Positions 16,014 to 25,277 are shown, numbered from the stretch's first letter. The stretch is 64,000 nucleotides of DNA from Flavobacteriaceae bacterium UBA3356 (GCA_002360635.1 DEQW01000003.1:518966-582965), one strand, 5' to 3'. Numbers and translations are program-made. Notes: generated by a model not told the origin, from the sequence alone.

Positions 16014-17390
16014 TTATAAATGAATCACTTCATCATAAGCAGCTGCTGTTGCTTCCATCACCGCTTCACTCATCGTTGGGTGTGGATGTACTGCTTTTAA
16101 TACTTCGTGTCCTGTAGTTTCTAGTTTTCTACCTAGAACAGCTTCAGCAATCATATCGGTTACACCGGCACCAATCATATGGCAACCTAACCATTCGCCG
16201 TATTTGGCATCATAAATTACTTTTACGAAACCATCTTTTGTTCCGGCAGCACTTGCTTTACCACTAGCTGAAAATGGAAATTTACCGATTTTAAGCTCGT
16301 AACCAGCTTCTTTAGCTTGCTTCTCTGTCATACCAACACTCGCAATTTCTGGCGTTGCATAGGTACAACCTGGGATGTTTCCGTAGTCAATAGCTTCTAC
16401 GTTCATTCCGGCAATTTTTTCAACACAAGTTATTCCTTCAGCTGAAGCAACATGTGCTAAGGCTTGTCCGGGAACACAATCGCCAATAGCGTAGTATCCA
16501 GGAATGTTAGTTTGGTAATAGTCGTTTACCATAATCTTACCTTTATCGGTAACAATACCAACATCTTCTAAGCCAATATTTTCAATATTTGCAGCAATAC
16601 CAACAGCAGAAAGTACAACATCTGCTTCAAGTGTTTCTTCGCCTTTTTTGGTTTTTACTGTTGCTTTTACTGTTTTACCAGAGGTATCCACTTTTTCTAC
16701 GGAAGAGTTAGTCATCACCTTAATTCCAGCTTTTTTAAAGGATTTTTCAAATTGCTTTGAAACATCTTCATCTTCTAACGGAACCAAATTCGGTAAAAAT
16801 TCTACAATCGTAACTTCGGTACCCATAGCGTTATAAAAATGAGCAAACTCAACACCAATGGCACCACTACCTACAACAATCATTTTCTTAGGCTGCTTGT
16901 CAAGTGACATTGCTTCGCGGTATCCAATTACTTTTTTACCGTCTTGTTTTAAATTAGGCAACTCACGAGAACGCGCTCCGGTTGCAATGATAATATGATC
17001 TGCGGAATATTCTTTTCCATCAACATCAACCTTTTTACCGGGTTTCAGTTTTCCGAAACCATCAATAACGTCAATTTTGTTTTTCTTCATCAAGAACTGA
17101 ACACCTTTACTCATTCCGTTGGCAACGCCACGGCTACGTTCAATTACTTTTCCGAAGTCTTTATCAGCACCTTTTACCGTAAGACCGTAGTCTTCGGCGT
17201 GGTTTAAATAATCAAAAACCTGCGCACTTTTCAATAGTGCTTTAGTTGGGATACAACCCCAATTAAGGCAAACGCCTCCAAGGCTTTCCTTTTCAATAAC
17301 AGCTGTTTTTAAGCCTAATTGTGAAGCCCTGATTGCAGCAACATAGCCTCCGGGACCACTTCCTAAAACGATTACGTCGTATTTACTCAT
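16014..17390 (-). CDS. lpdA: dihydrolipoyl dehydrogenase (E3)
   Basis: A 458-residue flavoprotein disulfide reductase that reoxidises dihydrolipoamide in the 2-oxoacid dehydrogenase and glycine cleavage complexes. It has the FAD motif GSGPGGYVAAIRASQLG, the redox pair Cys41/Cys46 in GGVCLNWGCIP, the NAD motif GSGAIGVEFA, and the C-terminal HPHPTMSEAVMEA with the catalytic His. No E1/E2 genes are nearby, so it may serve several complexes. The gene is divergent from the metalloprotease. Confidence 0.94.
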   Translation of the reverse strand: MSKYDVIVLGSGPGGYVAAIRASQLGLKTAVIEKESLGGVCLNWGCIPTKALLKSAQVFDYLNHAEDYGLTVKGADKDFGKVIERSRGVANGMSKGVQFLMKKNKIDVIDGFGKLKPGKKVDVDGKEYSADHIIIATGARSRELPNLKQDGKKVIGYREAMSLDKQPKKMIVVGSGAIGVEFAHFYNAMGTEVTIVEFLPNLVPLEDEDVSKQFEKSFKKAGIKVMTNSSVEKVDTSGKTVKATVKTKKGEETLEADVVLSAVGIAANIENIGLEDVGIVTDKGKIMVNDYYQTNIPGYYAIGDCVPGQALAHVASAEGITCVEKIAGMNVEAIDYGNIPGCTYATPEIASVGMTEKQAKEAGYELKIGKFPFSASGKASAAGTKDGFVKVIYDAKYGEWLGCHMIGAGVTDMIAEAVLGRKLETTGHEVLKAVHPHPTMSEAVMEATAAAYDEVIHL

Positions 17391-17592
17391 TTCGTTGTTT
17401 TATGTCGTTATTTTGAAGCTACGAATTTACAAAATGTTCGTGTAATGAAATAAGAAAGCGCCAAAAAACAATTAGCAAACTTAAAACCATCCGCTTTTAA
17501 TTTTTATAAAGTTGATTGTTAAAGTAGAGTTAAAATATTTTTATATATTTGGTAATAGCTCCCCTTATTTACTAACCAAAATTTAATTTATT

Positions 17593-19060
17593 ATGAAAAA
17601 TTCTACAAGAATCCTTAGCCCCCCCCCTCAAATTATTATTGATCTTTTTGTTGTTGGGTAACTTTATGAACGCCCAAACACTGAGTGAATTTTGTGCTAC
17701 TCTTGAAGACACAGCACCTGATCCAGCCAATGTTTATAGTTATTCTACAGACCCTGCTACATTAGATGATTGCCAACCTATCGTTGTGAATATCTTTTTT
17801 TGGGGCATTAATAGACCCAATGGACAAAATGATTATCCCGACCGGGAACACATGACATTAGAAACTGTGGCAAATTTGAACATTGTTTATAATGAATTTG
17901 GTATTTATTTTAAATACCGGGGCTATGAAGAATTTGATAGCCCAGCATTGCCCAATGATGCAAATGGACATTATATTCTTGAGAGTCCTTCTGATTTTTA
18001 TGCTTTAACCACCTATGCGGCTAACAACGGATACAAAAAAAATGATGCCTTTAATGTATATGCTTATGGTTGGGGTAATGGTTTTGGGGGTATTTCCCCG
18101 AGCCATAACGCAACTATATCGGGTCTTTCATCAGGGCATTTAGCGGCAGAATCCCGTGTTCCAGTTCACGAAATAGGCCATAACCTTAACATCCGGCATA
18201 CTAGAAGTTGTAGTTCTAGCTGCGAACACGTAACTCGAGATCCCAATGATCCTAACTTTAATGCAGATGTTACTGCAGACCGTGTGGTAGATACAGCAGC
18301 CATGCCTTGTTCGCTTAGGGATCCTAGCTGTGATTGCTATCCGGATATTAACCCGCTTACTTGTGAATATATCGGCGATGGTGAAGACTGTCAAAATACA
18401 CCCTATGATATTTATCCGGAAGATTTAAAAAACGCAATGTCCAATGCCAATGACTGTTCGGAAAATTTATTGACCACAGGGCAAGGCATCCGTGCCCGTG
18501 AAGCCTTGATAGCCGACACCCAAGGAAACTATGCGCCTACCCTTACCACCATTGAATCATTGTATGAACCCTATGCAGGTGAATATTACGATGTAGGCCC
18601 AGAGCAAGGCCCAAAAGATAAGCCGCTTTTCCAACCCGGTTTTAACTATAAATTTTACAGGTGCTGTTGCGACTACCCACAACCGTCGGATTTTAACGAT
18701 GTATCTTTTGAATATGGAGGTGTTAATCCCATATTGTCGATATCAAAATACGAAACGGATTTTGATATAATAACCCACCCCAACCATACTGCTATATGGA
18801 TTGATATGGAACTCTGCGATTATAACGGACAGAATGTACGGAAATGCTATGATAACTGGAGTAGGGAGGCTGACGACGGAAGTGTTACCAAATTCAATGA
18901 CGGAGTTTTTAATACCAATGTAACGGTTATGCCTAAAGATTCACAAGGCATCAACGACCCAGACTTGGTAAATGACCTAGGCCCAGGGCTCTATAAAGTA
19001 GAGAAAAACTACAACGATGGCTCAACGGATGAAACTGTAATCCAAAAAAACAATAATTAA
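17593..19060 (+). CDS. secreted M43-like zinc metalloprotease with poly-C frameshift in its signal peptide
   Basis: The main frame starts only after codon 15, at a TTG inside a hydrophobic stretch. The ATG at 17593 is in another frame and stops after 22 codons. Nine C (17619-17627) separate the two. With eight C the frames join to give MKNSTRILSPPLKLLLIFLL followed by LGNFMNAQT, a good signal peptide. The mature part has the zinc motif HEIGHNLNIRH (HExxHxxxxxH with Asn in place of the usual Gly) and the later AMSNANDCSENLLTTGQG, similar to the M43 Met-turn region. It has many Cys pairs and no T9SS tail. It is either a phase-variable gene in the off state or a sequencing error. Confidence 0.75.
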
Positions 19061-19078
19061 TAGAAATTAAATAGAAAT

Positions 19079-19117
19079 AAAGGCTATCAATCCATATACA
19101 AGGAGGTAGCCTTTTTT
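19079..19117 (+). terminator. terminator after the M43-like gene
   Basis: AAAGGCTA (19079-19086) pairs with TAGCCTTT (19107-19114) and the T run continues. It is close to the next start, which therefore needs its own promoter or read-through. Confidence 0.8.
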
Positions 19118-19132
19118 AAATATATTGACGAT

Positions 19133-20518
19133 ATGAAAAATATATGTGTAGGTATAGTTGTTTTTTTCTGTTCTTTTTTGACTAAGGCGCAATCCTTTGG
19201 GCTACAAACTCTTATTAGTGGAGAGGTGCTAAATGTACATGCGGTAAGCGCAGCAGACATCAATGGCAATGGTGACAACGATGTATTAGTATGTTATTCT
19301 AACACTATTAGTTGGTTCGAAAATATAGATGGAACAGGTATGTTTGGTACAGAACAACCTATTATTATAGGTGTAGGACAAAGTTTTTCAATAGTGGCTG
19401 CCGATATAGATAATGATGGGGATATGGATGTACTGGCTACTTCTTTTGACAATAGATTGGTTATGTGGTTTGAAAATATCGATGGGCAAGGAAACTTTGG
19501 CCCACAGCAGCCAATAGATGACAATGGAACAGGTGCTGGAGCACATAGTACAATCGCTGCCGATGTGGACGACGATGGAGATATGGATGTTATTGCTGCA
19601 TTTGACTTAGATTTTCTTGCATGGTATGAAAATACAGATGGGCAAGGTTCGTTTGGTCCCAGACAGGTAATTACCAATATCGCCACCAATGCGCGTTCTA
19701 TACAAACAGCCGATTTTGATGGTGATGGCGATCTGGACATTGCCACATCCTCTTCCGGCAACATTACCGTGGCTTGGTTTGAAAATACCGATGGGCAGGG
19801 CACATTTGGCCCGGAACAGATAATCGCAGGGGCTGCCTCTGCTGTTATAACAATTTTTACTGTAGATATGGATGGCGATGGGGATATGGATATAATAAAA
19901 GGGACAAATGCAACCGATGAAATTGCTTGGCATGAAAATACAGATGGGCTGGGTTCTTTTGGATCCGCACAAATTATTTCAAACGAAGCTGGCTTTGTCC
20001 GGGACGTGCTTTCTGTTGACGTTAATAATGATGGCGATATGGATGTGATATCAGCATCTTCAAGTGACAACAGGATTGCTTGGTATAGAAACCTGGATGG
20101 TATGGGCAATTTTGGTGATCAACAGATTATAGACGCCAATCTTGAAAACCCGAGAACGGTTTATGCAGCCGATCTGGATGGGGACGGATATCAAGATGTT
20201 ATTTCTGGTGCTCGTTTTGGAGGAGGAGAGCCAGATTATAAGCTTGTATGGTACAAAAATCAAACATATTTAGGTATAGAAGAAAACAATGCTATTGATG
20301 TATGGGTATATCCCAATCCTGTAAAAGATATCCTTTTTATAAGTATCCCAGCAGCAACTGTAGAAAACATAACTGTTTATACGGTATTAGGCAAAATGGT
20401 ATTAAAAACAGATGATTTAGGTAGTGGAGTAAACCTTTCCAGTTTGCCGACTGGTAGTTACTTTGTAGATATTGAGACAGATACGGGAAGCATTATAAAG
20501 AAGGTGATTAAAGAGTAA
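19133..20518 (+). CDS. secreted FG-GAP/VCBS propeller protein with T9SS sorting domain
   Basis: A 461-residue protein with a signal peptide (MKNICVGIVVFFCSFLTKAQ) and seven repeats, each with a calcium loop of the type DIDNDGDMDVLA, DVDDDGDMDVIA or DFDGDGDLDIAT, alternating with WFENIDGQGNFGPQQ or WYENTDGQGSFG. Seven repeats make a closed seven-bladed beta propeller. The last 75 residues form a type A T9SS sorting domain (VYPNPVKDILFIS, then SLPTGSYFVDIETDTG and a final KKVIKE), so the protein is exported by the system to which PorQ at 30.3 kb belongs. The ligand is unknown. Confidence 0.9.
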   Translation: MKNICVGIVVFFCSFLTKAQSFGLQTLISGEVLNVHAVSAADINGNGDNDVLVCYSNTISWFENIDGTGMFGTEQPIIIGVGQSFSIVAADIDNDGDMDVLATSFDNRLVMWFENIDGQGNFGPQQPIDDNGTGAGAHSTIAADVDDDGDMDVIAAFDLDFLAWYENTDGQGSFGPRQVITNIATNARSIQTADFDGDGDLDIATSSSGNITVAWFENTDGQGTFGPEQIIAGAASAVITIFTVDMDGDGDMDIIKGTNATDEIAWHENTDGLGSFGSAQIISNEAGFVRDVLSVDVNNDGDMDVISASSSDNRIAWYRNLDGMGNFGDQQIIDANLENPRTVYAADLDGDGYQDVISGARFGGGEPDYKLVWYKNQTYLGIEENNAIDVWVYPNPVKDILFISIPAATVENITVYTVLGKMVLKTDDLGSGVNLSSLPTGSYFVDIETDTGSIIKKVIKE

Positions 20519-20523
20519 CACTA

Positions 20524-20572
20524 TTAAAAAAAAGACATCAAATTCCAAATAATCAATTTTTGGAACCTGATG
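20524..20572 (-). terminator. terminator of the msrB pair
   Basis: On the minus strand, TTCCAAA/TTTGGAA and CATCA/TGATG stems stack with a small internal loop. A T tract follows the hairpin in that direction (A run at 20525-20533 on the plus strand). Confidence 0.75.
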
Positions 20573-20596
20573 CCGTCTCGATTCTTGGAAGGAATC

Positions 20597-20998
20597 TTAT
20601 TTTTCTTCAAAATCCACTGAAAGCGAATTCACGCAAAACCGTTGCCCAGTTTCGGTAGGGCCATCATTAAAAACGTGGCCTAAATGGCTTCCACAAGTAG
20701 CGCAAAGAATTTCGGTACGAATCATTCCTAAAGAAGTATCACGAACATATTCTACTGCGCCATCAATGGCTTCGTCAAATGAGGGCCAACCACAGCTGCT
20801 TTCAAATTTGCTGTCGCTTTTAAAAAGTGGGGTGTTGCACGCGCCACATTTATAGGTGCCATCTTCAAAGTGAATGTTGTACTTACCTGTGTGTGGACGT
20901 TCTGTACCTGCTTCACGAAGAATGCGATAGCGTTCATCACCTAGTTCTTTACGCCATTCGGCTTCTGTTTTTTGTATGGAATATTTACTATTGCTCAT
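20597..20998 (-). CDS. msrB: peptide-methionine (R)-S-oxide reductase, cytoplasmic
   Basis: A 133-residue enzyme that repairs methionine-R-sulfoxide. The zinc ligands Cys51, Cys54, Cys99 and Cys102 and the catalytic Cys122 (QRFCVNSLSVDF) are present, along with the CGWPSF and GHVFNDGP motifs. There is no signal peptide, so this copy acts in the cytoplasm. The start overlaps the end of the upstream lipoprotein paralogue by 11 bp, so both are in one operon. Confidence 0.93.
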   Translation of the reverse strand: MSNSKYSIQKTEAEWRKELGDERYRILREAGTERPHTGKYNIHFEDGTYKCGACNTPLFKSDSKFESSCGWPSFDEAIDGAVEYVRDTSLGMIRTEILCATCGSHLGHVFNDGPTETGQRFCVNSLSVDFEEK

Positions 20999-21473
20999 CT
21001 TTTGCTGGTATAAAGTCTAACGCGGCTCCATTGATACAGTGTCTTTTTCCTGTCGTTTCCTGAGGCCCATCGTTAAAAACGTGGCCTAAGTGACCACCAC
21101 AAGTTGCGCAATGTTCTTCATTACGACTGTACCCTAATTTATTATCGGTTGAGAACTCAACGTTGCCTTCGATAAACCGATCAAAACTAGGCCATCCAGT
21201 GCCACTTTTAAATTTGTTTTCGCTTTTGTATAATGGTGTTCCGCATCCGGCACAAACATAAGTACCTTTCTTTGTGTTACTGTTAAGCTCACTAGAAAAA
21301 GGTCGTTCGGTGCCTGCTTCACGTAGTACGTGGTATTCTAAATCGGTAAGTTCTGCTTTCCATTCAGCTTCTGTTTTAGAGACTTCATACTCTTTTTGTT
21401 CTTTTTTATCTTGTGCTTTTGAGTTGCAACTTATTAATATTAAGCTACAAATTAAAAATAAGATCTTTTTCAT
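20988..21473 (-). CDS. msrB: peptide-methionine (R)-S-oxide reductase, lipoprotein
   Basis: A 161-residue paralogue with a lipoprotein signal peptide (lipobox LISC, Cys16). It keeps the zinc ligands Cys74, Cys77, Cys122 and Cys125 and the catalytic Cys146 (RHCINGAALDF). GTGWPSF and GHVFNDGP are intact. It is therefore an envelope version that repairs exported proteins, paired with the cytoplasmic copy. The reductant in the envelope is unknown. It is the first gene of the operon. Confidence 0.93.
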   Translation of the reverse strand: MKKILFLICSLILISCNSKAQDKKEQKEYEVSKTEAEWKAELTDLEYHVLREAGTERPFSSELNSNTKKGTYVCAGCGTPLYKSENKFKSGTGWPSFDRFIEGNVEFSTDNKLGYSRNEEHCATCGGHLGHVFNDGPQETTGKRHCINGAALDFIPAKDEQ

Positions 21474-21604
21474 CTGTTTAAAATTTTTGGTTTACTGAAA
21501 ATGAAGAAACTAAAAATTTCTGCACATTCAGGAATTCGCATAAAAAATTTTATCATTTCAATTGATATATAAATGATAAAATTTATTTATACTCATTTCA
21601 TAGT

Positions 21605-22129
21605 TTATTTTTCAAGATTAATGACTTCAATTTCTGAGTTGCTCATAATGTCATTCATTGTCAAATCTGCAGTTGCAAATTCGGCTGGGACTATGGCAAC
21701 TCTAAATGCTTGGTCGTTGGTAAATTCAGTTCCTAACGTAGATACATCAAAATTTCCATCGATTACAAATTGAATATCAAAAAAAGTATGGTTAAAACTG
21801 TATTCTATAAATTCACCAGTGCCATCATTGAAAAACTGACTTCTTGGTAGTTGTACCCAAATATCAGCAGGTGGGTCTATTATTGGGTCTTGACCTATAA
21901 ATTGATATGCTAGCACAACATCACTTTCAAAAACCTCTATATTACTAGGAAATTCTATAAATGCTGAAGTTAAAGATTGAGATTGTGAATCAAATTGAAA
22001 ATCTACTGTAGTTTCAAAAACCTGTGCTAAGAAAGCATCACCCGGAGGTCCTGGAGGTCCTGGGTCACCTTCACATGATGAAAAAATAAAAGAGGTTGAA
22101 AGCGCTAAAAATAAAAGTATCTGTTTCAT
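21605..22129 (-). CDS. lipoprotein with short collagen-like motif
   Basis: A 174-residue lipoprotein (SSC lipobox near residue 19). Right after the lipidated Cys comes GDPGPPGPPGD, a short collagen-like Gly-X-Y run that occurs at the same place in many Bacteroidota lipoproteins. The rest is a beta-rich domain with several aromatic strands (VWVQLPRSQFFNDG) and no named family. It is transcribed alone, divergent from the M48 gene. The function is unknown. Confidence 0.83.
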   Translation of the reverse strand: MKQILLFLALSTSFIFSSCEGDPGPPGPPGDAFLAQVFETTVDFQFDSQSQSLTSAFIEFPSNIEVFESDVVLAYQFIGQDPIIDPPADIWVQLPRSQFFNDGTGEFIEYSFNHTFFDIQFVIDGNFDVSTLGTEFTNDQAFRVAIVPAEFATADLTMNDIMSNSEIEVINLEK

Positions 22130-22245
22130 AATTTGTTTGTTTTAATCTGTAATATATCAAAAGCTATTCCAGTTTTTATATAAATTTTAATAAAAACCAA
22201 TTGTATTATCTTTAACTTTAAATTTGAAACGTAAAAAAATAAACA

Positions 22246-23064
22246 ATGAGTTATAAAAAAACACTCTCCTTAGTAGCAGTACTTGTGTTTGCTGTAGCCT
22301 GTAGCACAAACCCATTTACAGGAAAAAAGACCTTGGCTTTAGTCCCTAATTCGCAAATATTGCCAATGGCATTTCAGCAATATGATCAATTTTTATCCGA
22401 AAATAAAGTGATTAGAGGAACTTCAGATGCCCAAATGGTTGAAAGGGTTGGACAAAAAATTTCGAAAGCTGCAGAACGGTACCTCACAGCCAACGGCTAT
22501 GCAGGATATTTAAAAAATTATCGATGGGAATATGCATTAATCGATGATGAAACCAAAAATGCTTGGGCGATGCCTGGTGGTAAAATAGCATTTTACAAAG
22601 GAATTATGCCTATTGCTAAAAACGAAGCTGGTGTAGCTTCTATTATGGGGCACGAAGTGGCACATGCTTTAGCCAATCACGGTCAACAGCGAATGAGCGC
22701 TGCGCAGTTACAACAATTGGGAGCTGTGGCAGGAAATTTGGCTTTAGCCGAAAATCCTGAAAACCAGCAGATATTCAATCAATATTATGGTGTTGGAACT
22801 CAAGTTGGTGTTATGTTACCTTTCAGCAGAAGTAATGAAACGGAAGCAGATAGAATAGGATTAACCCTTATGGCAATCGCAGGATACGATCCAATAGTGG
22901 CTGCAGACTTATGGCAACGGATGCAACAACAGGGCGGTGGAGCACCCCCAGAATTTTTGAGTACACACCCTTCTAGTGAGACTCGTATACGTAACATTAA
23001 AAGTTGGGCTGCTGAAGCAAAAGCCGAAGCCCGAAAGTATGGGGTTACTTCTTTTCAGAAATAA
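22246..23064 (+). CDS. M48 family metalloprotease, lipoprotein (BepA/LoiP-like)
   Basis: A 272-residue zinc protease with a lipoprotein signal (VACS, Cys19). The conserved opening NPFTGKKTLALVP is typical of the family. HEVAH (His136, Glu137, His140) and the later NETEAD around residues 197-202 give the zinc site, and THPSSETRI is the C-terminal family motif. BepA and LoiP remove misfolded outer-membrane proteins, so envelope quality control is the likely role. It is a single gene with its own terminator. Confidence 0.9.
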   Translation: MSYKKTLSLVAVLVFAVACSTNPFTGKKTLALVPNSQILPMAFQQYDQFLSENKVIRGTSDAQMVERVGQKISKAAERYLTANGYAGYLKNYRWEYALIDDETKNAWAMPGGKIAFYKGIMPIAKNEAGVASIMGHEVAHALANHGQQRMSAAQLQQLGAVAGNLALAENPENQQIFNQYYGVGTQVGVMLPFSRSNETEADRIGLTLMAIAGYDPIVAADLWQRMQQQGGGAPPEFLSTHPSSETRIRNIKSWAAEAKAEARKYGVTSFQK

Positions 23065-23096
23065 GTTTTTAAAAAGAATAATTTCAAGTAATTTAG

Positions 23097-23133
23097 TCCC
23101 GTTTTGATATAAATCAGAACGGGATTTTGTTTT
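23097..23133 (+). terminator. terminator after the M48 gene
   Basis: TCCCGTTTTGA pairs with TCAGAACGGGA (11 bp, one G-U pair) and is followed by TTTTG TTTT. Confidence 0.85.
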
Positions 23134-23144
23134 AAAACACTTCT

Positions 23145-24473
23145 ATGGCTAACCTACCTAAAGGCAGTAAAAAGCTGCTAAATGCTTGGGCTTTTTACGA
23201 CTGGGCAAACTCTGTATATAGTTTAGTAATTGCATCAGCCATTTTTCCAATTTTTTATGGAGCCTTGACACTTGTGAAAGACGAAAAGGGCAATATATTG
23301 GATGATACCGTAACTTTTTTAGGGTTTGACTTCAACAACGATACGCTTATTAGTTACGTAACCGCAGCCGCATTTTTAATGGTTTCAATATTAAGTCCGC
23401 TGTTAAGTGGGGTTGCAGATTATGTAGGTAACAAGAAAGTATTTATGAAGTTTTTCTGTTACCTGGGTGCAGTTTCTTGCATTGGTTTATATTGGTTTTC
23501 ATTAGACTATTTGTGGTTTGGGTTGCTTTGTTACTTTTTTGCATTGATTGGCTTTTGGGCGAGCTTAGTGTTTTACAATTCATATTTACCGGATATAGCC
23601 TTCCCTGAACAACAAGATAGAATAAGTGCTAAAGGATACTCATTGGGGTATATAGGAAGCGTAATCTTACTATGCGTTTGCTTAGCCATGATTTTAATGC
23701 ATGAAACTTTCGGTTTTAAAGATGAAGGATTACCAACGCGCTTATCATTTGTGTTGACGGGTGTTTGGTGGATTGGATTTAGTCAGTACACGTATTATTA
23801 CCTTCCGAAGGGAAATAAAAAACAAAAATTTACAAAACACCTTCTTTTCAATGGATTTAAGGAATTGAAGACAATTTGGAATAAACTAGGCGAAAACAAA
23901 AGCCTAAAAAGATATTTAGCTGCTTTTTTTGTGTATAGTATGGCGGTACAGACCATTATGTTAGTGGCTACGTACTTTGGAATTGAAGAGTTGGACTGGG
24001 GCGAAACAAACGCCACAACAGGATTAATTGTAAGTATTTTACTAATTCAATTGGTAGCAGTTTTAGGCGCTTTTTTAACGTCTCGTGCTTCTGCTAAATT
24101 TGGAAATATTAATACTTTAATTGTATTAAATATAATCTGGATTTGCATTTGTATTTATGCATATTCTATCACAACACCTGTACAGTTTTATGTTACAGCA
24201 GGATTTGTTGGCTTGGTAATGGGAGGAATACAGTCACTATCACGTTCAACGTATTCTAAGTTAATTCCAGAAGGAGCCTTGGATACAGCTTCTTATTTCA
24301 GTTTTTATGATGTTGCCGAAAAAATAGGAATCGTTATTGGGATGTTCAGTTACGGTTTTGTAGCACAAATAACAGGAAGTATTCGATATGCAATACTGTT
24401 CTTTATCCTGTTTTTTGTCGTAGGGCTTGTTTTGTTATTCCGTGTTCCGAGAAGGGTAGAAATTTCAGAATAA
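23145..24473 (+). CDS. MFS transporter of the Atg22/UMF1 family
   Basis: A 442-residue integral membrane protein with about twelve hydrophobic helices. The start KKLLNAWAFYDWANSVYSLVIASAIFP is the characteristic motif of the Atg22-like UMF1 family, and the GGIQSLSRSTYSKLIPEG loop is also family-typical. Fungal Atg22 exports amino acids from the vacuole, but bacterial members are uncharacterised as to substrate. It starts 10 bp after a terminator and shows no operon partners. Confidence 0.88.
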   Translation: MANLPKGSKKLLNAWAFYDWANSVYSLVIASAIFPIFYGALTLVKDEKGNILDDTVTFLGFDFNNDTLISYVTAAAFLMVSILSPLLSGVADYVGNKKVFMKFFCYLGAVSCIGLYWFSLDYLWFGLLCYFFALIGFWASLVFYNSYLPDIAFPEQQDRISAKGYSLGYIGSVILLCVCLAMILMHETFGFKDEGLPTRLSFVLTGVWWIGFSQYTYYYLPKGNKKQKFTKHLLFNGFKELKTIWNKLGENKSLKRYLAAFFVYSMAVQTIMLVATYFGIEELDWGETNATTGLIVSILLIQLVAVLGAFLTSRASAKFGNINTLIVLNIIWICICIYAYSITTPVQFYVTAGFVGLVMGGIQSLSRSTYSKLIPEGALDTASYFSFYDVAEKIGIVIGMFSYGFVAQITGSIRYAILFFILFFVVGLVLLFRVPRRVEISE

Positions 24474-24506
24474 AAAAATCCTAAAAAGAAAACTCTCTTT
24501 AGGATT
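24472..24506 (-). terminator. terminator of the sigma-GIN operon
   Basis: AATCCTAAA pairs with TTTAGGATT (9 bp), and the T run on the minus strand overlaps the stop codon of the convergent MFS gene. Confidence 0.75.
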
Positions 24507-24528
24507 AATTCTTGACTCTAAAGGCGGT

Positions 24529-25263
24529 TTAAATTGATTTAATTGATCCGCTCCCTAACACTTTGGTGTCACTTTTTGATGGATTTCCTTTATAAGAGAT
24601 ATCACCAGAGCCATGAACCCGAGCTTTTATACTTTTTCTCGCTGTTACACTTGCGTCTCCAGAGCCAGAAACATATACTTCAGTAGCATTGGCATCAAAA
24701 CTTCTGCCATCAAAATCACCGCTACCGCTTAATTTCAATTCAAAATTATCGGCGCTACCAGTTAATTTCATATCACCAGAGCCTGTTACTTTAGCATTTA
24801 ACGAACTTGACTCCACGTTCAAAATAACATCACCAGAGCCAACTATGCTGGTCTCAAAGTTATTTGCTTTAATTTTTTTAGTAGAAGTAATATCTCCAGA
24901 GCCAACCAATTTTACTTCAGAAAGGTCTTTAAAAGGAACAGTCACATCAATACCTTTTTTTGTGCTAATGGAATGCCCTTTTTTTACTGAAATGATCAAG
25001 GTGTTACCTTCGCTGCGAATATCAAGGTGTTCGTGTATGTTCTCATCGGTCGTAACGTTAATGGAACCTTCTGTACCGCTAACAAGGGTTACATCCATAG
25101 AGCCTGTAACATGCACATTGTCATAATCGCTTGTTGAAACGGTTTTAGTGGTTACATTTCCATTTCCCTTAACTTTTGAATTGTTCCAGTTTTGAGCAAT
25201 AACTTGTTGTGCTGTCACTGAAAGTAAAAAGACGACAAGAATACTTTTTGTTAATGTTTTCAT
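24529..25263 (-). CDS. head GIN domain (DUF2807) surface protein
   Basis: A 244-residue secreted protein with a signal peptide ending QQVIAQ. The body is a repetitive right-handed beta-solenoid with the motif GSGD recurring about seven times (VGSGDI, VGSGDV, TGSGDM, SGSGDF, SGSGDA, HGSGDI), the mark of head-GIN/DUF2807 domains. These are thought to be adhesion or surface proteins; no catalytic site is visible. It is the last gene of the sigma-factor operon, 14 bp after the DUF4097-like gene. Confidence 0.88.
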   Translation of the reverse strand: MKTLTKSILVVFLLSVTAQQVIAQNWNNSKVKGNGNVTTKTVSTSDYDNVHVTGSMDVTLVSGTEGSINVTTDENIHEHLDIRSEGNTLIISVKKGHSISTKKGIDVTVPFKDLSEVKLVGSGDITSTKKIKANNFETSIVGSGDVILNVESSSLNAKVTGSGDMKLTGSADNFELKLSGSGDFDGRSFDANATEVYVSGSGDASVTARKSIKARVHGSGDISYKGNPSKSDTKVLGSGSIKSI

Positions 25264-25277
25264 CTGTTTATTTGGTT

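Noticed and set aside
19294..20109. Long antisense open frame (271 codons) over the FG-GAP repeats
   Set aside because: It mirrors the repeat structure of the real gene, is Ser/Pro-rich and has no start context; it is a by-product of the regular codon pattern.
19133..20518. Regularly spaced short repeats as a CRISPR array
   Set aside because: The repeats encode calcium-loop blades in one continuous frame; unit length and divergence do not fit CRISPR.
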